The position numbers and the translations under genes were made by a program. Below the pieces are notes generated by a model, which was given only the letters and a program-made list of their open reading frames with translations, made no database searches and was not told the origin of the DNA. Positions 7,789 through 15,779 of a DNA stretch of 64,000 nucleotides are shown piece by piece. This DNA comes from Thermus sediminis (GTDB taxonomy: Bacteria > Deinococcota > Deinococci > Deinococcales > Thermaceae): the NCBI RefSeq assembly GCF_003426945.1, contig NZ_QURO01000004.1, positions 186,001-250,000 on the forward strand, in the 5' to 3' direction. The stretch's first letter is position 1. Each line of letters begins with the position of its first letter.

Positions 7789-8847
7789 ATGGACTGGCTC
7801 CTCACCCCTGGTCCCGTGCGCCTCCACCCTAAGGCCCTGGGGGCCCTCGCCCGCCCCCAGCTCCACCACCGCACCGAGGCCGCCCGGGCCCTTTTCCTGA
7901 AGGCGCGCCACCTCCTCAAGGAGGCCTTCCGCACGGAAGGGGAGGTCCTCCTCCTCACGGGAAGCGGCACCCTGGCCATGGAGGCCCTGGTACAAAACCT
8001 CTTCGCCCCTGGGGAGAGGGTCCTGGTCCCCGTTTACGGCAAGTTCTCCGAGCGCTTCGCCGAGATCGCCGAAAGCGCAGGGCTCCAGGTGGAGCGGCTG
8101 GACTACCCCTACGGGGCCGTTCCCCGCCCCGAGGACGTAGCCCGAAGGGGGTTTGAGGGCCTCCTCCTCGTCCACTCCGAGACCTCCACGGGGGCCCTGG
8201 TGGATCTCCCTGCCCTCGCTCAAGCCTTTAGGGGGGCAAACCCCGAGGGCCTGGTGGGGGCGGACATGGTGACGAGCCTCCTCCTAAAGGAGGTGGCCCT
8301 CGAGGGCTTTGGCGTGGACGCCGCGGCCTCGGGAAGCCAGAAGGGCCTCATGTGTCCCCCAGGCCTCGGCTTCGTAGCCCTTAGCCCCAGGGCCCTCTCC
8401 CTCCTCAGGCCCCGGGGGTACTACCTGGACCTCTCCCGGGAGCTTAGGGCCCAGCGGGAAGGGGAGAGCGCCTGGACCCCGGCCATCAACCTGGTGGGGG
8501 CGGTGGCGGCGGTCCTGGAAGAGGTCCTTCCCAACCTGGAGGCCCATCTGGCCCTAAAGGCCTGGCAGAACGGTCTCCTCTACGAGGTGGGGGAGGGCTT
8601 GGGGCTTAGGCCTGTGCCCGAGGTCCGAAGCCCCGCCGTGGCCGCCTTTTACCTGCCGGAGGGCGTGCCCTACGGGGCGGTGAAGGAGGCTTTCGCCAAG
8701 CGGGGGGCGGTGATCGCTGGGGGACAGGGGCCCCTCAAGGGGAGGATCTTCCGCCTCTCCCTCATGGGCCACTACGACCGCTACGAGGCCTTTGGGGTGG
8801 CGGCCCTCTTCCGGGAGGCCTTCAGCGATATTCTTCCAGCCTCTTAA
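7789..8847 (+). CDS. Class V aminotransferase (serine/alanine-glyoxylate type)
   Basis: A 352-residue PLP enzyme of fold type I. It starts with LLTPGPVRLHPKALGAL, typical of alanine-glyoxylate/serine-pyruvate aminotransferases. It has TGSGTLAMEALVQNL for cofactor phosphate binding, VHSETSTGALVDL, and ASGSQKGLMCPPGLGF, in which the Lys is the Schiff-base residue. It may act in serine, glycine or glyoxylate metabolism; the substrate cannot be read from sequence. ATG at 7789 lies 6 bp after TACACT, so it may be translated from a leaderless transcript. Confidence 0.9.
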   Translation: MDWLLTPGPVRLHPKALGALARPQLHHRTEAARALFLKARHLLKEAFRTEGEVLLLTGSGTLAMEALVQNLFAPGERVLVPVYGKFSERFAEIAESAGLQVERLDYPYGAVPRPEDVARRGFEGLLLVHSETSTGALVDLPALAQAFRGANPEGLVGADMVTSLLLKEVALEGFGVDAAASGSQKGLMCPPGLGFVALSPRALSLLRPRGYYLDLSRELRAQREGESAWTPAINLVGAVAAVLEEVLPNLEAHLALKAWQNGLLYEVGEGLGLRPVPEVRSPAVAAFYLPEGVPYGAVKEAFAKRGAVIAGGQGPLKGRIFRLSLMGHYDRYEAFGVAALFREAFSDILPAS

Positions 8848-9400
8848 GCATTTCCTCCCGGGTGTAGACGGCCCGGGCCCCACCCACCAGCTTGGGCCGG
8901 GTCTTGGCGGCGATGAGGACCGCCTCGCCCAGCTTGCGTACGGAAAGCCTAAGGGGCACGGCCACGGGGCGGAGGTGCATGCCGATCAGAACCCCGCCGA
9001 TGTCCATCCCTCCATGGGCCCTGGCCCTCAAGGACTCCACCATCACCGGCTCCCGGAAGCGGAGGAAGGCGGCGGTGGCCAAGGCTCCCCCCGCCTTGGG
9101 GTGGGGGAAGACGGTGACCTCCTCCAGGCCATAGGCCTCCAGGGCTCCTCTCTCCACCACTAGGGCGCGGTTCAGGTGCTCGCAGGCCTGGACGGCCACG
9201 AAGACTCCCCTCTCCAACAGGGGAGGTAGGAGGCCCTCCAGGATGGCCTCCGCTGCAGCCAAGCTGGGCCTCGAGCCCAACCTCTGCCCCAAGACCTCGC
9301 TGGTGGAGCCTCCCAGGACGAAGAGGCTCCCCTTGGGCATGGGGAAAAGCTCCAGGTACTCCTCCATGGCCCTTCTGGCCTGCTGGCGAAGCTCCTCCAC
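8822..9400 (-). CDS. UPF0340 (DUF436, TIGR01440) family protein
   Basis: A 192-residue protein matching the UPF0340 family: FVLGGSTSEVLGQRLGS, AVQACEHLNRALVVER, FPHPKAGGALATAAF and GGMDIGGVLIGMHLRPVAVP are characteristic blocks. The family is conserved in Firmicutes and Thermus; I know of no established biochemical function. Cys, His and Glu in the ACEHLNRAL block are candidate functional residues. It overlaps the convergent aminotransferase by 26 bp and lies 15 bp upstream of nothing but the next minus-strand gene mqnP, which it follows in the same direction. Confidence 0.85.
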   Translation of the reverse strand: MEELRQQARRAMEEYLELFPMPKGSLFVLGGSTSEVLGQRLGSRPSLAAAEAILEGLLPPLLERGVFVAVQACEHLNRALVVERGALEAYGLEEVTVFPHPKAGGALATAAFLRFREPVMVESLRARAHGGMDIGGVLIGMHLRPVAVPLRLSVRKLGEAVLIAAKTRPKLVGGARAVYTREEMLKRLEEYR

Positions 9401-9415
9401 GCTCCAAGCCTATAC

Positions 9416-10264
9416 CTAAAGGGCCAGGTCTAGTAGGATGAAGAGGAACATTCCCAGGCTCACGCCCACGTTGGCCTGGAAGAAGGCCAGGTCCACCCGG
9501 GAGAGGTCCTCGGGGGAGACCAGGCGGTGCTCGTAGAGGAGGAGGGCCCCCACCAGGGCGAGCCCCAGGTAGTAGAAGGCCCCGGCCCCGTAGGTGAGCC
9601 CTGCCAGGAGGAGGGAGAGCCAGGCGAGAAGGTGGCTTGCCCGGGCCAACAGGAGGGCCTTGGGGATGCCGAATCGGGCGGGAATGCTCTTCACCCCATA
9701 GGTCCGGTCAAAGGCGTAGTCCTGGGTGGCGTAGAGGATGTCAAACCCGGCGATCCACAGGGCCACCCCCGCCCAGAGCCAAAGGGCGGTGGGGGCGAAG
9801 CTCCCCGTGACGGCGATCCACCCCCCCACCGCCGCCGCCCCAATGGTGAGGCCCAGGACATAGTGGCAGAGCCAGGTGAAGCGCTTGGTGTAGCTGTAAA
9901 AGGCGAGGAAGAAGACGGCCACAGGGAGGAGCCTGGCCGTGAGGGGGTTCAGGGAGAGGCCGGCGTAGACGAGGAGGGCCAGGCCCAAAAGGGCCAGCAG
10001 GAGGGTTTCCCAGGGCTTCACCAGGCCCCGGGGGAGGTGGCGGTTCTGGGTCCTAGGGTTCAGGGCGTCTAGGGGCCAGTCTATGAGCCGGTTCAGGGCC
10101 ATGGCCATGGTCCTGGCCCCCACCATGGCCAGGGTTACCAGGAGGAAGGTATGCCACCCCGGCCACCCCCCCGCCGCCAGGAGCATCCCCCCGTAGGCGA
10201 AGGGGAGGGCGAAGAGGGTGTGTTCAAAGCGGATGAGCTCCAGGTAAAGCTTGAGGCGGCTCAC
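9416..10264 (-). CDS. mqnP: UbiA-family prenyltransferase (MqnP, menaquinone biosynthesis)
   Basis: A 282-residue polytopic membrane protein of the UbiA superfamily. The two Asp-rich motifs are visible: [18 protein letters not shown] (first, near residue 60) and [20 protein letters not shown] (second, near residue 180). These bind Mg-prenyl diphosphate. Thermus makes menaquinone by the futalosine route, in which MqnP prenylates the aromatic precursor in the membrane; the family assignment is firm, the substrate is inferred. It overlaps panD by 4 bp, so the two are co-transcribed. Confidence 0.85.
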   Translation of the reverse strand: MSRLKLYLELIRFEHTLFALPFAYGGMLLAAGGWPGWHTFLLVTLAMVGARTMAMALNRLIDWPLDALNPRTQNRHLPRGLVKPWETLLLALLGLALLVYAGLSLNPLTARLLPVAVFFLAFYSYTKRFTWLCHYVLGLTIGAAAVGGWIAVTGSFAPTALWLWAGVALWIAGFDILYATQDYAFDRTYGVKSIPARFGIPKALLLARASHLLAWLSLLLAGLTYGAGAFYYLGLALVGALLLYEHRLVSPEDLSRVDLAFFQANVGVSLGMFLFILLDLAL

Positions 10265-10623
10265 CCTCGGCGTACCTCGAGGATCCGGTTCCGCTCGTCC
10301 ACCAGGACCACGGTGGGCTTGAGGCTCCGGGCCTCCTCCTCGTCAAAGACCCCGTAGGCCACCAGGATAACCAGGTCCCCCGGGCGCACCAGGTGGGCCG
10401 CGGCCCCGTTGATCTTGACCTCCCCCGAGCCCCTTTTCCCGGGTAGGGCGTAGGTGGTGAGCCGGGCCCCGTTGGTGATGTCGTAGATGTCCACCTGCTC
10501 GTAAGGGAGGATGCCCGCGGCCTCTAGGAGGTCCTGGTCCACGGTCACCGAGCCCACGTAGTGGAGGTCGGCCTCGGTCACCGTGGCCCGGTGGATCTTG
10601 GCGTGGAACATCACGCGCCTCAC
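10261..10623 (-). CDS. panD: Aspartate 1-decarboxylase PanD
   Basis: A 120-residue pyruvoyl-dependent decarboxylase that makes beta-alanine for pantothenate and Co[13 protein letters not shown], then HYVGSVTVD with the Gly-Ser self-processing bond that yields the pyruvoyl group, [13 protein letters not shown], and [20 protein letters not shown] are all present. A start at 10623 (MRRVMFHAK) or the second ATG at 10611 is possible. It heads a short minus-strand unit with mqnP and lies 11 bp downstream of rqcH. Confidence 0.95.
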   Translation of the reverse strand: MRRVMFHAKIHRATVTEADLHYVGSVTVDQDLLEAAGILPYEQVDIYDITNGARLTTYALPGKRGSGEVKINGAAAHLVRPGDLVILVAYGVFDEEEARSLKPTVVLVDERNRILEVRRG

Positions 10624-10634
10624 GAAAGGGGAGT

Positions 10635-12185
10635 TTACCCCGCCTCCTCGGGCTTGGGAAGCGTGCCCTCCACGAAGAGGGTCTTGGCCCCGGTGTAGAG
10701 GACCTGGCCCAAAGCCGCCTTTCTGGGCCGCCAGACGTGCTTCTTCCGGGTGTAGTCCACGGGCACCTGGGCCTCGCCCCGGGCCTTGGAGTGGTAGGCA
10801 GCGAGCCTAGCGGCGAAGAGGAGGTCCTCTAGGGGAGGGTTTTTCCCCTCGGCCTTTAGGATCACATGGCTTCCCGGCACCCCCTGGGCGTGGAACCACA
10901 GATCTTCGGAATGGGCCAGGCGGGTGAGGAGATCGTTCTCCTTGGCGTTGCGGCCCACCAGGACGGCAAAGCCCGAGGGGGAGGTGTAGCGGAGGCCGAC
11001 CCGGGTCTCCCGAGCCTCCTTGGGCCGTTTGGCAAGGGCCAGGAGCTCCTCCAGGTCAGCCCCCTGGAGCCGGGCCATCTCCTCCTCCAGGGCCTTCACC
11101 CTGGCCTCGGTCTTGGGGATGAGGTCCAGAGCCCTTTCCGAAAGTTCCTCCAAGCGCCTTGTCCGCTCGTAGAGCCTCTTCGCGTTCTCCTGCGGGCTCA
11201 GGGCGGGGTCTAGCGGGATCTCCACAGGCGCGCCGTCAAACCCGGGGAGGACCACCCGGTCCGCCCCCCTGGGCACCTCCTTGAGGCGGGCCAATAGCAG
11301 GTCCGCCATGGCCCTAAGCCTCGCCGCCTCCTCTAGGCGCTCCAGGGCCTTCTGGTAGTCGGCAAGCCTCGCCAGGAGGGTCCTTTTCTCCCTTTCCAGG
11401 GCCTCGAGGAGGGGCCTCCTCAGGGCCTCCTTCTCCTCCTCGGCCCACCTCTTCCTAAGCTCCTCGGAGAGAGTCGTGCGCAGGGAGGGATCCTCCACCA
11501 GGCCCTTGAGGGCCCTATAGACCCGCCCCACTCCCTCCTCGTCCAGGGGGGTTTCCGGGGTGAGGCCCGCCCGCCGGGCCAGCTCCCGCATGAGCTCGAG
11601 GCCCACGCCGTCCACGAAGCGGACGATCTCCTTTAGGGGCTTCCCCAGGAGGACCCTGAGCTCTTCCTCCTTCAGGGTCCTGGGGTCCAGCTTGGCGTAG
11701 GGGGGCGGGGGGGTGTAGGGGAGGCCGGGGCGGAGCTCCCGGTAGCGGTTCACCTCCTTGGTGATGACCCGGTCCACCCCTAGGATGGTGCCTCCCTCGT
11801 CCAGGAGGAGGAGGTTGGCGTTCCGGCCCGTGGCCTCAAAGGCCAAGACCGAGGGGGGGGTGTCCACGAAGCCCTTCTCCCCAGCGAAGCGCAGGAAGAC
11901 CACCCGATCCAGCTTGAGCTGCTGGGCTTCCAGCAAAGGGCCCTTCACCCGGGAAAGGAGCTGGCGTTGAAAAGGGGTTTTGGGCTCCCCAAGAAGGGTC
12001 CCCTCCTCCAGGACCAGGCTGGGGGAGGGGGGGCGGTAGCGGAGGACCAGGTTGAAGATCCGCCCCCCCCGCCCCTTGAGGAGGAGGGCTGCTGTGCCCT
12101 CATCGGGGAAGGCCAGGCCCAGGTTAGGGACGGGGAGCTCAGGCGCGAGCTCCTTAAGGACGGCGTGGATCAGGAGACCTTCCAT
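10635..12185 (-). CDS. rqcH: RqcH/NFACT-family ribosome rescue protein
   Basis: A 516-residue NFACT protein (older name: fibronectin-binding protein A). ATG at 12185 is chosen because [13 protein letters not shown] is the family start and it overlaps the end of trmI by 16 bp. Order: NFACT-N (1-260), a long coiled-coil of Arg, Glu and Leu (~260-400), and NFACT-R near the C-terminus ([17 protein letters not shown].., then [15 protein letters not shown]). RqcH binds stalled 50S subunits carrying peptidyl-tRNA and adds C-terminal alanine tails that mark the chain for degradation. Confidence 0.9.
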   Translation of the reverse strand: MEGLLIHAVLKELAPELPVPNLGLAFPDEGTAALLLKGRGGRIFNLVLRYRPPSPSLVLEEGTLLGEPKTPFQRQLLSRVKGPLLEAQQLKLDRVVFLRFAGEKGFVDTPPSVLAFEATGRNANLLLLDEGGTILGVDRVITKEVNRYRELRPGLPYTPPPPYAKLDPRTLKEEELRVLLGKPLKEIVRFVDGVGLELMRELARRAGLTPETPLDEEGVGRVYRALKGLVEDPSLRTTLSEELRKRWAEEEKEALRRPLLEALEREKRTLLARLADYQKALERLEEAARLRAMADLLLARLKEVPRGADRVVLPGFDGAPVEIPLDPALSPQENAKRLYERTRRLEELSERALDLIPKTEARVKALEEEMARLQGADLEELLALAKRPKEARETRVGLRYTSPSGFAVLVGRNAKENDLLTRLAHSEDLWFHAQGVPGSHVILKAEGKNPPLEDLLFAARLAAYHSKARGEAQVPVDYTRKKHVWRPRKAALGQVLYTGAKTLFVEGTLPKPEEAG

Positions 12186-12943
12186 TTCCTGAAGGCCACC
12201 AAAAAGGCCGTGTGCCCCACCTGCTGGAAGCGAGGATGGGCCACGGGCAGGCGCACCTCCCACTCCCGCCAGCCCACCTCCAGGACCCTTTCCAGGGCGA
12301 GGGGAAGGCCCTCGGCCTGGGCGATGAGCTCCAGGGCCTGGGTGATGTTGGGGAGGTAGGCCACGAGGAAGCGGTCCCTCTTCAGGGCCTCCACTGCCTG
12401 CGGGAGCACCCTCCAGGGCTCCATCAGGTCCAGGGCCACGCCGTCGTAGGCTTCCTTTTCCAAGGGGGCCTCCTCGAGGCCCCCCTCGTGGAAGCGGATG
12501 TTCTCCACCCTCCAGAAGGCGCGGATGTTCTCCACCGCCTGCTTTAGGTGCTGGGGACGCCTCTCGTAGGTGTCCACGAGCCCCTCAGGCCCCACCGCCC
12601 GGGCCAGGAAGAGGGTGAGCCCCCCGGAGCCCGTCCCTGCCTCCAGGACCCGCATCCCTGGGCTCAGATCCAGGAGGGTGAGGATGGCGCCCGCGTCCTT
12701 GGGGTAGGTGGGGGTGGCGCTCCTTTTCATCTGGAGCACGTACTCCTCCAGGGTGGGGCGGTGGACGGAAAGCTCCTCTCCGAGGTGGGTCTTAACCCTC
12801 CCCCCGGGGCCGGCCTCGAGGAGGGCCTCGTGGGGGACCATCCCTCGGTGGTGGTGGAAAACCCCACCCTTCCGCGCCTTCACCAGGAAGGCGCGGCCCT
12901 TGCTGTCTTTGAGGAGCAAGAGCTCACCCCCCACCCCGCCCAC
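12170..12943 (-). CDS. trmI: tRNA (adenine-58-N1) methyltransferase TrmI
   Basis: A class I SAM-dependent methyltransferase of about 257 residues that forms m1A58 in the T-loop, a modification needed for growth of Thermus at high temperature. It has MKRSATPTYPKDAGAILTLL, the SAM-binding VLEAGTGSGGLTLFLARAVG, DLMEPW in the active site and the C-terminal REWEVRLPVAHPRFQQVGHT. It is close to the T. thermophilus enzyme as I recall it. The start is GTG at 12943, one base after the stop of an upstream fragment, or GTG at 12934. Confidence 0.93.
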   Translation of the reverse strand: MGGVGGELLLLKDSKGRAFLVKARKGGVFHHHRGMVPHEALLEAGPGGRVKTHLGEELSVHRPTLEEYVLQMKRSATPTYPKDAGAILTLLDLSPGMRVLEAGTGSGGLTLFLARAVGPEGLVDTYERRPQHLKQAVENIRAFWRVENIRFHEGGLEEAPLEKEAYDGVALDLMEPWRVLPQAVEALKRDRFLVAYLPNITQALELIAQAEGLPLALERVLEVGWREWEVRLPVAHPRFQQVGHTAFLVAFRKWKVS

Positions 12944-12944
12944 T

Positions 12945-13073
12945 TTAGCGGGCGGGCTCCAGGTAGTCCAGCACCTGGCCGAGGTCAAGGGTGTCCACCA
13001 GGGGCCACACGCCCTTCGTTGGCTGCGGCTCCGGAGAGTAGGAGGACGGGTGGACTAGGCAAAGTGGCCTCCG
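12945..13073 (-). pseudogene. C-terminal remnant of an unidentified protein upstream of trmI
   Basis: The minus-strand frame ending TAA at 12945 reads about 42 sensible codons ending VDTLDLGQVLDYLEPAR, with G/C-rich third positions, one base before the trmI start. Its upstream part cannot be followed in one frame. It looks like the tail of a gene once translated with trmI, but I do not recognise the family. Confidence 0.3.
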
Positions 13074-13330
13074 GACAGATCGTCCACTGGGACATGATCT
13101 GCACCGACTTCCTCAAGAAGGCGAGGAAGGGGGTCTACACCCCCAAGGGCCTGGAGAAGGGGGCTGCTTCTCCTCCGGAAGTTGGTGGAGATGGGGGCCG
13201 GCAATGGGGTGCCCGTCAACCCAAAGCACGTGCCCCTTTTGAGGAAGGCCCAGATGGTCGTGGGGGGCAAGAAGGGGTTCGTGCCCCGAGGACCGGAGGG
13301 AGGTGGTGCCGAAAGGCTAGCCTGGGGGAG
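13072..13330 (+). pseudogene. Decayed unidentified coding remnant
   Basis: Plus-strand codons with typical Thermus usage read WDMICTDFLKKARKGVYTPK and, after a frame change near 13160, LRKLVEMGAGNGVPVNPKHV. No start, stop or family could be assigned, and downstream codons lose coherence. The rest of 12945-13450 holds no gene I can support. Confidence 0.3.
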
Positions 13331-13450
13331 CTCCTCGCCACGGAGTGGGCGGCCCCTGGGGGGCGGGAGACCGGCCAGGGGAGCCCAAGCGGGGCTCTCC
13401 TTCAGGGCTTGGGCAAAGAGGGGCGGGGAAGACCTTCCCTTCGGTTTGAT

Positions 13451-14749
13451 CTAAAGGCTTCGGAAGACGGCCTCGAGGACTTCCAAACCCATGGCCGCCT
13501 CCTCGCGGCTCAGGATGAGGGGCGGGGCCAGGCGCAGGGCGGAAGGCCCGGCGGCGAGGACGAGGAGCCCCTTCTCGAAGGCCAGCCTCTGGGCCTTGTC
13601 CCGGAGGTCGGGGCGGGCCTCCTCGGGGCTCCCGAAATCCAGGCCGATCATCAGGCCCCGGCCCCGCACCTCCCCAAGGAAGGGGAAGCGCCTTTGCATC
13701 CCCTTGAGCTCGGCGAGGAGGAAGGCTCCCACCTCCTTGGCGTTTTCCATGAGGCCCCCCTCGAGGAGGTCCAAGGTGGCGTGGGCCGCCGCCGCCGCCA
13801 CCGCCTGGCCGCCGAAGGTGGTGCCGTGGGCCCCAGGCCGCCAGCTGCCTAGCTCCTCTCGGAAGAGGAGGGCGCTTAAGGGATATCCCGAGGCCAGCCC
13901 CTTGGCCAAGACGTAGACGTCCGCCTCCAACCCCTCGTGTTCCAGGGCGAGGAAACGCCCCGTGCGCCCGGCCCCGGTCTGGACCTCGTCGGCCACCAGG
14001 AGGATGCCGTGCCGCTCCAGGAGGGCCTTAAGCCTGGGAAGGAAGCCCTCTGGAGGCAGGACATACCCCCCCTCGCCCTGGATAGGCTCCAAGAAAAGAG
14101 CGGCCACCTCCTCCGGGGGCAAGGCGGTGCGGAAGAGGTGCTCCAGGTGGTTCAAAACCACTTCTCCCACCGCCTCGGGCCGGGCCCCCAGGGGGGGGCG
14201 GAAGGGGTCGGGGAAGGGTACGTGGACCACCCCGGGGAGGAGGGGGCCGAAGCCCTTGCGGTAGGCGCTCTTGCTAGCGGTGAGGGAAAGCGCCCCCAGG
14301 CTCCTTCCGTGGAAGGCCCCGGTGAAGGCCAGGAGGTAGGGCCTGCCCGTGTGGTACCGCACCAGCTTGATGGCGGCCTCTATGGCCTCGGCGCCCGAGT
14401 TGCCGAAGAAGACCCGGTAGCCCCTGCCCACCTTTTCCACCAGGCGCTCCGCCAGGGAGAGGGTGGGCTCGTGGGTGAAGTCGGAGAAGCAGACGTGGGC
14501 GAACCGCTCCGCCTGGGCCCTGACCGCCTCCAGGACCTTGGGGTGGGCATAGCCGGTGGTGTTCACGGCGATGCCGGCCATGAAGTCCAAAAAGACGTTT
14601 CCGTCCACGTCCTCCAGGAAAACCCCCTCCCCCCGGGCGGGGACGAAGGGATAGGGGCGGACGTAAGATGGGGAGAGGACCCTTTCCCCCCGGGCAAGGA
14701 GCTCCTTGGCCTTGGGCCCCGGTAGGGGTGTCCTCACGCTGGGCTTCAT
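13451..14749 (-). CDS. Class III aminotransferase (4-aminobutyrate/ornithine type)
   Basis: A 432-residue PLP enzyme of the class III family. It contains GNSGAEAIEAAIKLVRYHTG, FTGAFHGRSLGALSLTASK, the LFLEPIQGEGGYVLPP block, VADEVQTGAGRTGRFLA with the cofactor Asp, and LAKGLASGYPLSALL with the Schiff-base Lys. The SLGALSLTASK region and overall length point to a GABA or acetylornithine-like omega-aminotransferase; the exact substrate is not decidable. ATG at 14749 (MKPSVRTPLPGPK) is preferred. TAGACT lies 8 bp upstream of it, which suggests a leaderless or very short leader. Confidence 0.88.
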   Translation of the reverse strand: MKPSVRTPLPGPKAKELLARGERVLSPSYVRPYPFVPARGEGVFLEDVDGNVFLDFMAGIAVNTTGYAHPKVLEAVRAQAERFAHVCFSDFTHEPTLSLAERLVEKVGRGYRVFFGNSGAEAIEAAIKLVRYHTGRPYLLAFTGAFHGRSLGALSLTASKSAYRKGFGPLLPGVVHVPFPDPFRPPLGARPEAVGEVVLNHLEHLFRTALPPEEVAALFLEPIQGEGGYVLPPEGFLPRLKALLERHGILLVADEVQTGAGRTGRFLALEHEGLEADVYVLAKGLASGYPLSALLFREELGSWRPGAHGTTFGGQAVAAAAAHATLDLLEGGLMENAKEVGAFLLAELKGMQRRFPFLGEVRGRGLMIGLDFGSPEEARPDLRDKAQRLAFEKGLLVLAAGPSALRLAPPLILSREEAAMGLEVLEAVFRSL

Positions 14750-14816
14750 ACGGGGCCAGTCTACCAAGGCCCAATGGGCTTTCCCAGCTCAAGTTTATGC
14801 GCCGTTACCCTTGGGT

Positions 14817-15365
14817 TTAGAGGAGCCCTTGCCGGGTCAGGTGGGGCTTGGCGTAGAAAAGGGTGAGGGCTGTGGAGGCGTCTTGGATTTCCCCCGCCTC
14901 AAGGAGGGCATAGAGTTCTTCCAGGGGAAGCTCCACGGGCTCCAGAAGCTCTCCCTCCTCCAGGGCAGGGGGGCGCACGATCCTGGACTCCAGGGCCAAG
15001 AACGGGTGAAAGACCACGGCGGTAAAGGAGGGCTGGGGGTGAAATTGGGGAAGGGCTAGAAGGGTTCCTGCCTCAGCCCCCACCTCCTCCAAAAGTTCCC
15101 TCCTCGCTGCCTCCTCGGGGTTTTCCCCCGCGTCTACCTTCCCCGCGGGCACCTCCAGGAGGAACCTTCCCGTGGGGTGGCGGTACTGTCGGACGAGGAG
15201 GGCCGTGGCCTCCCCGGTCACGGGCAGGACGAAGCTGGCCGCCACGGGCCCCGGGCGGTAGATGTAGGTGATCTCCTTGCCCGTGTGGGTCCTTAGGCGC
15301 TCCCGCACCAAGCGCACGGGCTCGGAAAGGATCTCCTCCAGGGAAAGCCGCTTCCAGGGGCTCAT
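14817..15365 (-). CDS. Nudix hydrolase, ADP-ribose pyrophosphatase type
   Basis: A 182-residue Nudix protein with the box GKVDAGENPEEAARRELLEE, which carries the catalytic Glu residues (GX5EX7REUXEEXGU), followed by VGAEAG. The N-terminal EITYIYRPGPVAASFVLPV and RQYRHPTGRFLLEVPAG are typical of ADP-ribose pyrophosphatases, which hydrolyse ADP-ribose to AMP and ribose 5-phosphate. It overlaps the upstream yqeY gene by 4 bp. Confidence 0.88.
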   Translation of the reverse strand: MSPWKRLSLEEILSEPVRLVRERLRTHTGKEITYIYRPGPVAASFVLPVTGEATALLVRQYRHPTGRFLLEVPAGKVDAGENPEEAARRELLEEVGAEAGTLLALPQFHPQPSFTAVVFHPFLALESRIVRPPALEEGELLEPVELPLEELYALLEAGEIQDASTALTLFYAKPHLTRQGLL

Positions 15366-15748
15366 CGCGTCATGCGCTCAATGACCCGGCGCACCTTCTC
15401 CCCCGGGGCCCTGGGACCTAAGGCCTTGGTCACGGCCCCGATGGCGGCCAGGGGGGTCTTGAACTGGGAGAAGTCAATGTGCTCCCGGATCCAGGCCTCC
15501 AGCTCCTCCTCGGACATCTCCTTGGGGAGGAAGCGGTCCAGAAACTCCACCTCAAAGGCGTTCCCCTGCTCCAGGGCGATCTCCTTGAGGGCCCTTAGGA
15601 CCTTGACCGCCTCCTCGTCGGGGAGGGGTTTGCCATCCCCCTTGCGGTCCAGCTCCGCCTTGACCACCCGGGCGAAGTCCAGGGTCTTCCCGTCCCGGGC
15701 CTTCATGGCCTCCTTGATGGTCTCCTTGATGGCCTCGTAGATGCCCAT
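15362..15748 (-). CDS. YqeY/GatB-C-terminal-domain-like protein
   Basis: A 128-residue YqeY-family protein; ATG at 15748 gives the usual start MGIYEAIKETIKEAMKARD. The two-lobed helical protein resembles the tRNA-binding tail of GatB, and MSEEELEAWIREHID and IGAVTKAL.GRAPGEKV-type blocks are visible. A role linked to tRNA-dependent amidation has been proposed for the family but is not established. It is transcribed divergently from purH, 31 bp away, and overlaps the Nudix gene. Confidence 0.85.
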   Translation of the reverse strand: MGIYEAIKETIKEAMKARDGKTLDFARVVKAELDRKGDGKPLPDEEAVKVLRALKEIALEQGNAFEVEFLDRFLPKEMSEEELEAWIREHIDFSQFKTPLAAIGAVTKALGPRAPGEKVRRVIERMTR

Positions 15749-15766
15749 GCCCTTCAGTCTAGCGGG

Positions 15767-15772
15767 TAGAAT
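15767..15772 (+). promoter_or_regulatory. -10 element of a leaderless purH transcript
   Basis: TAGAAT ends 7 bp before the purH ATG with no Shine-Dalgarno sequence in between. This spacing is the usual arrangement for leaderless mRNAs in Deinococcus-Thermus. No clear -35 hexamer is visible. Confidence 0.55.
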
Positions 15773-15779
15773 CCTCTCC

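Noticed and set aside
9416-10264. Ubiquinone-specific UbiA annotation
   Set aside because: Thermus uses menaquinone, so MqnP is the better reading of this UbiA-family member.
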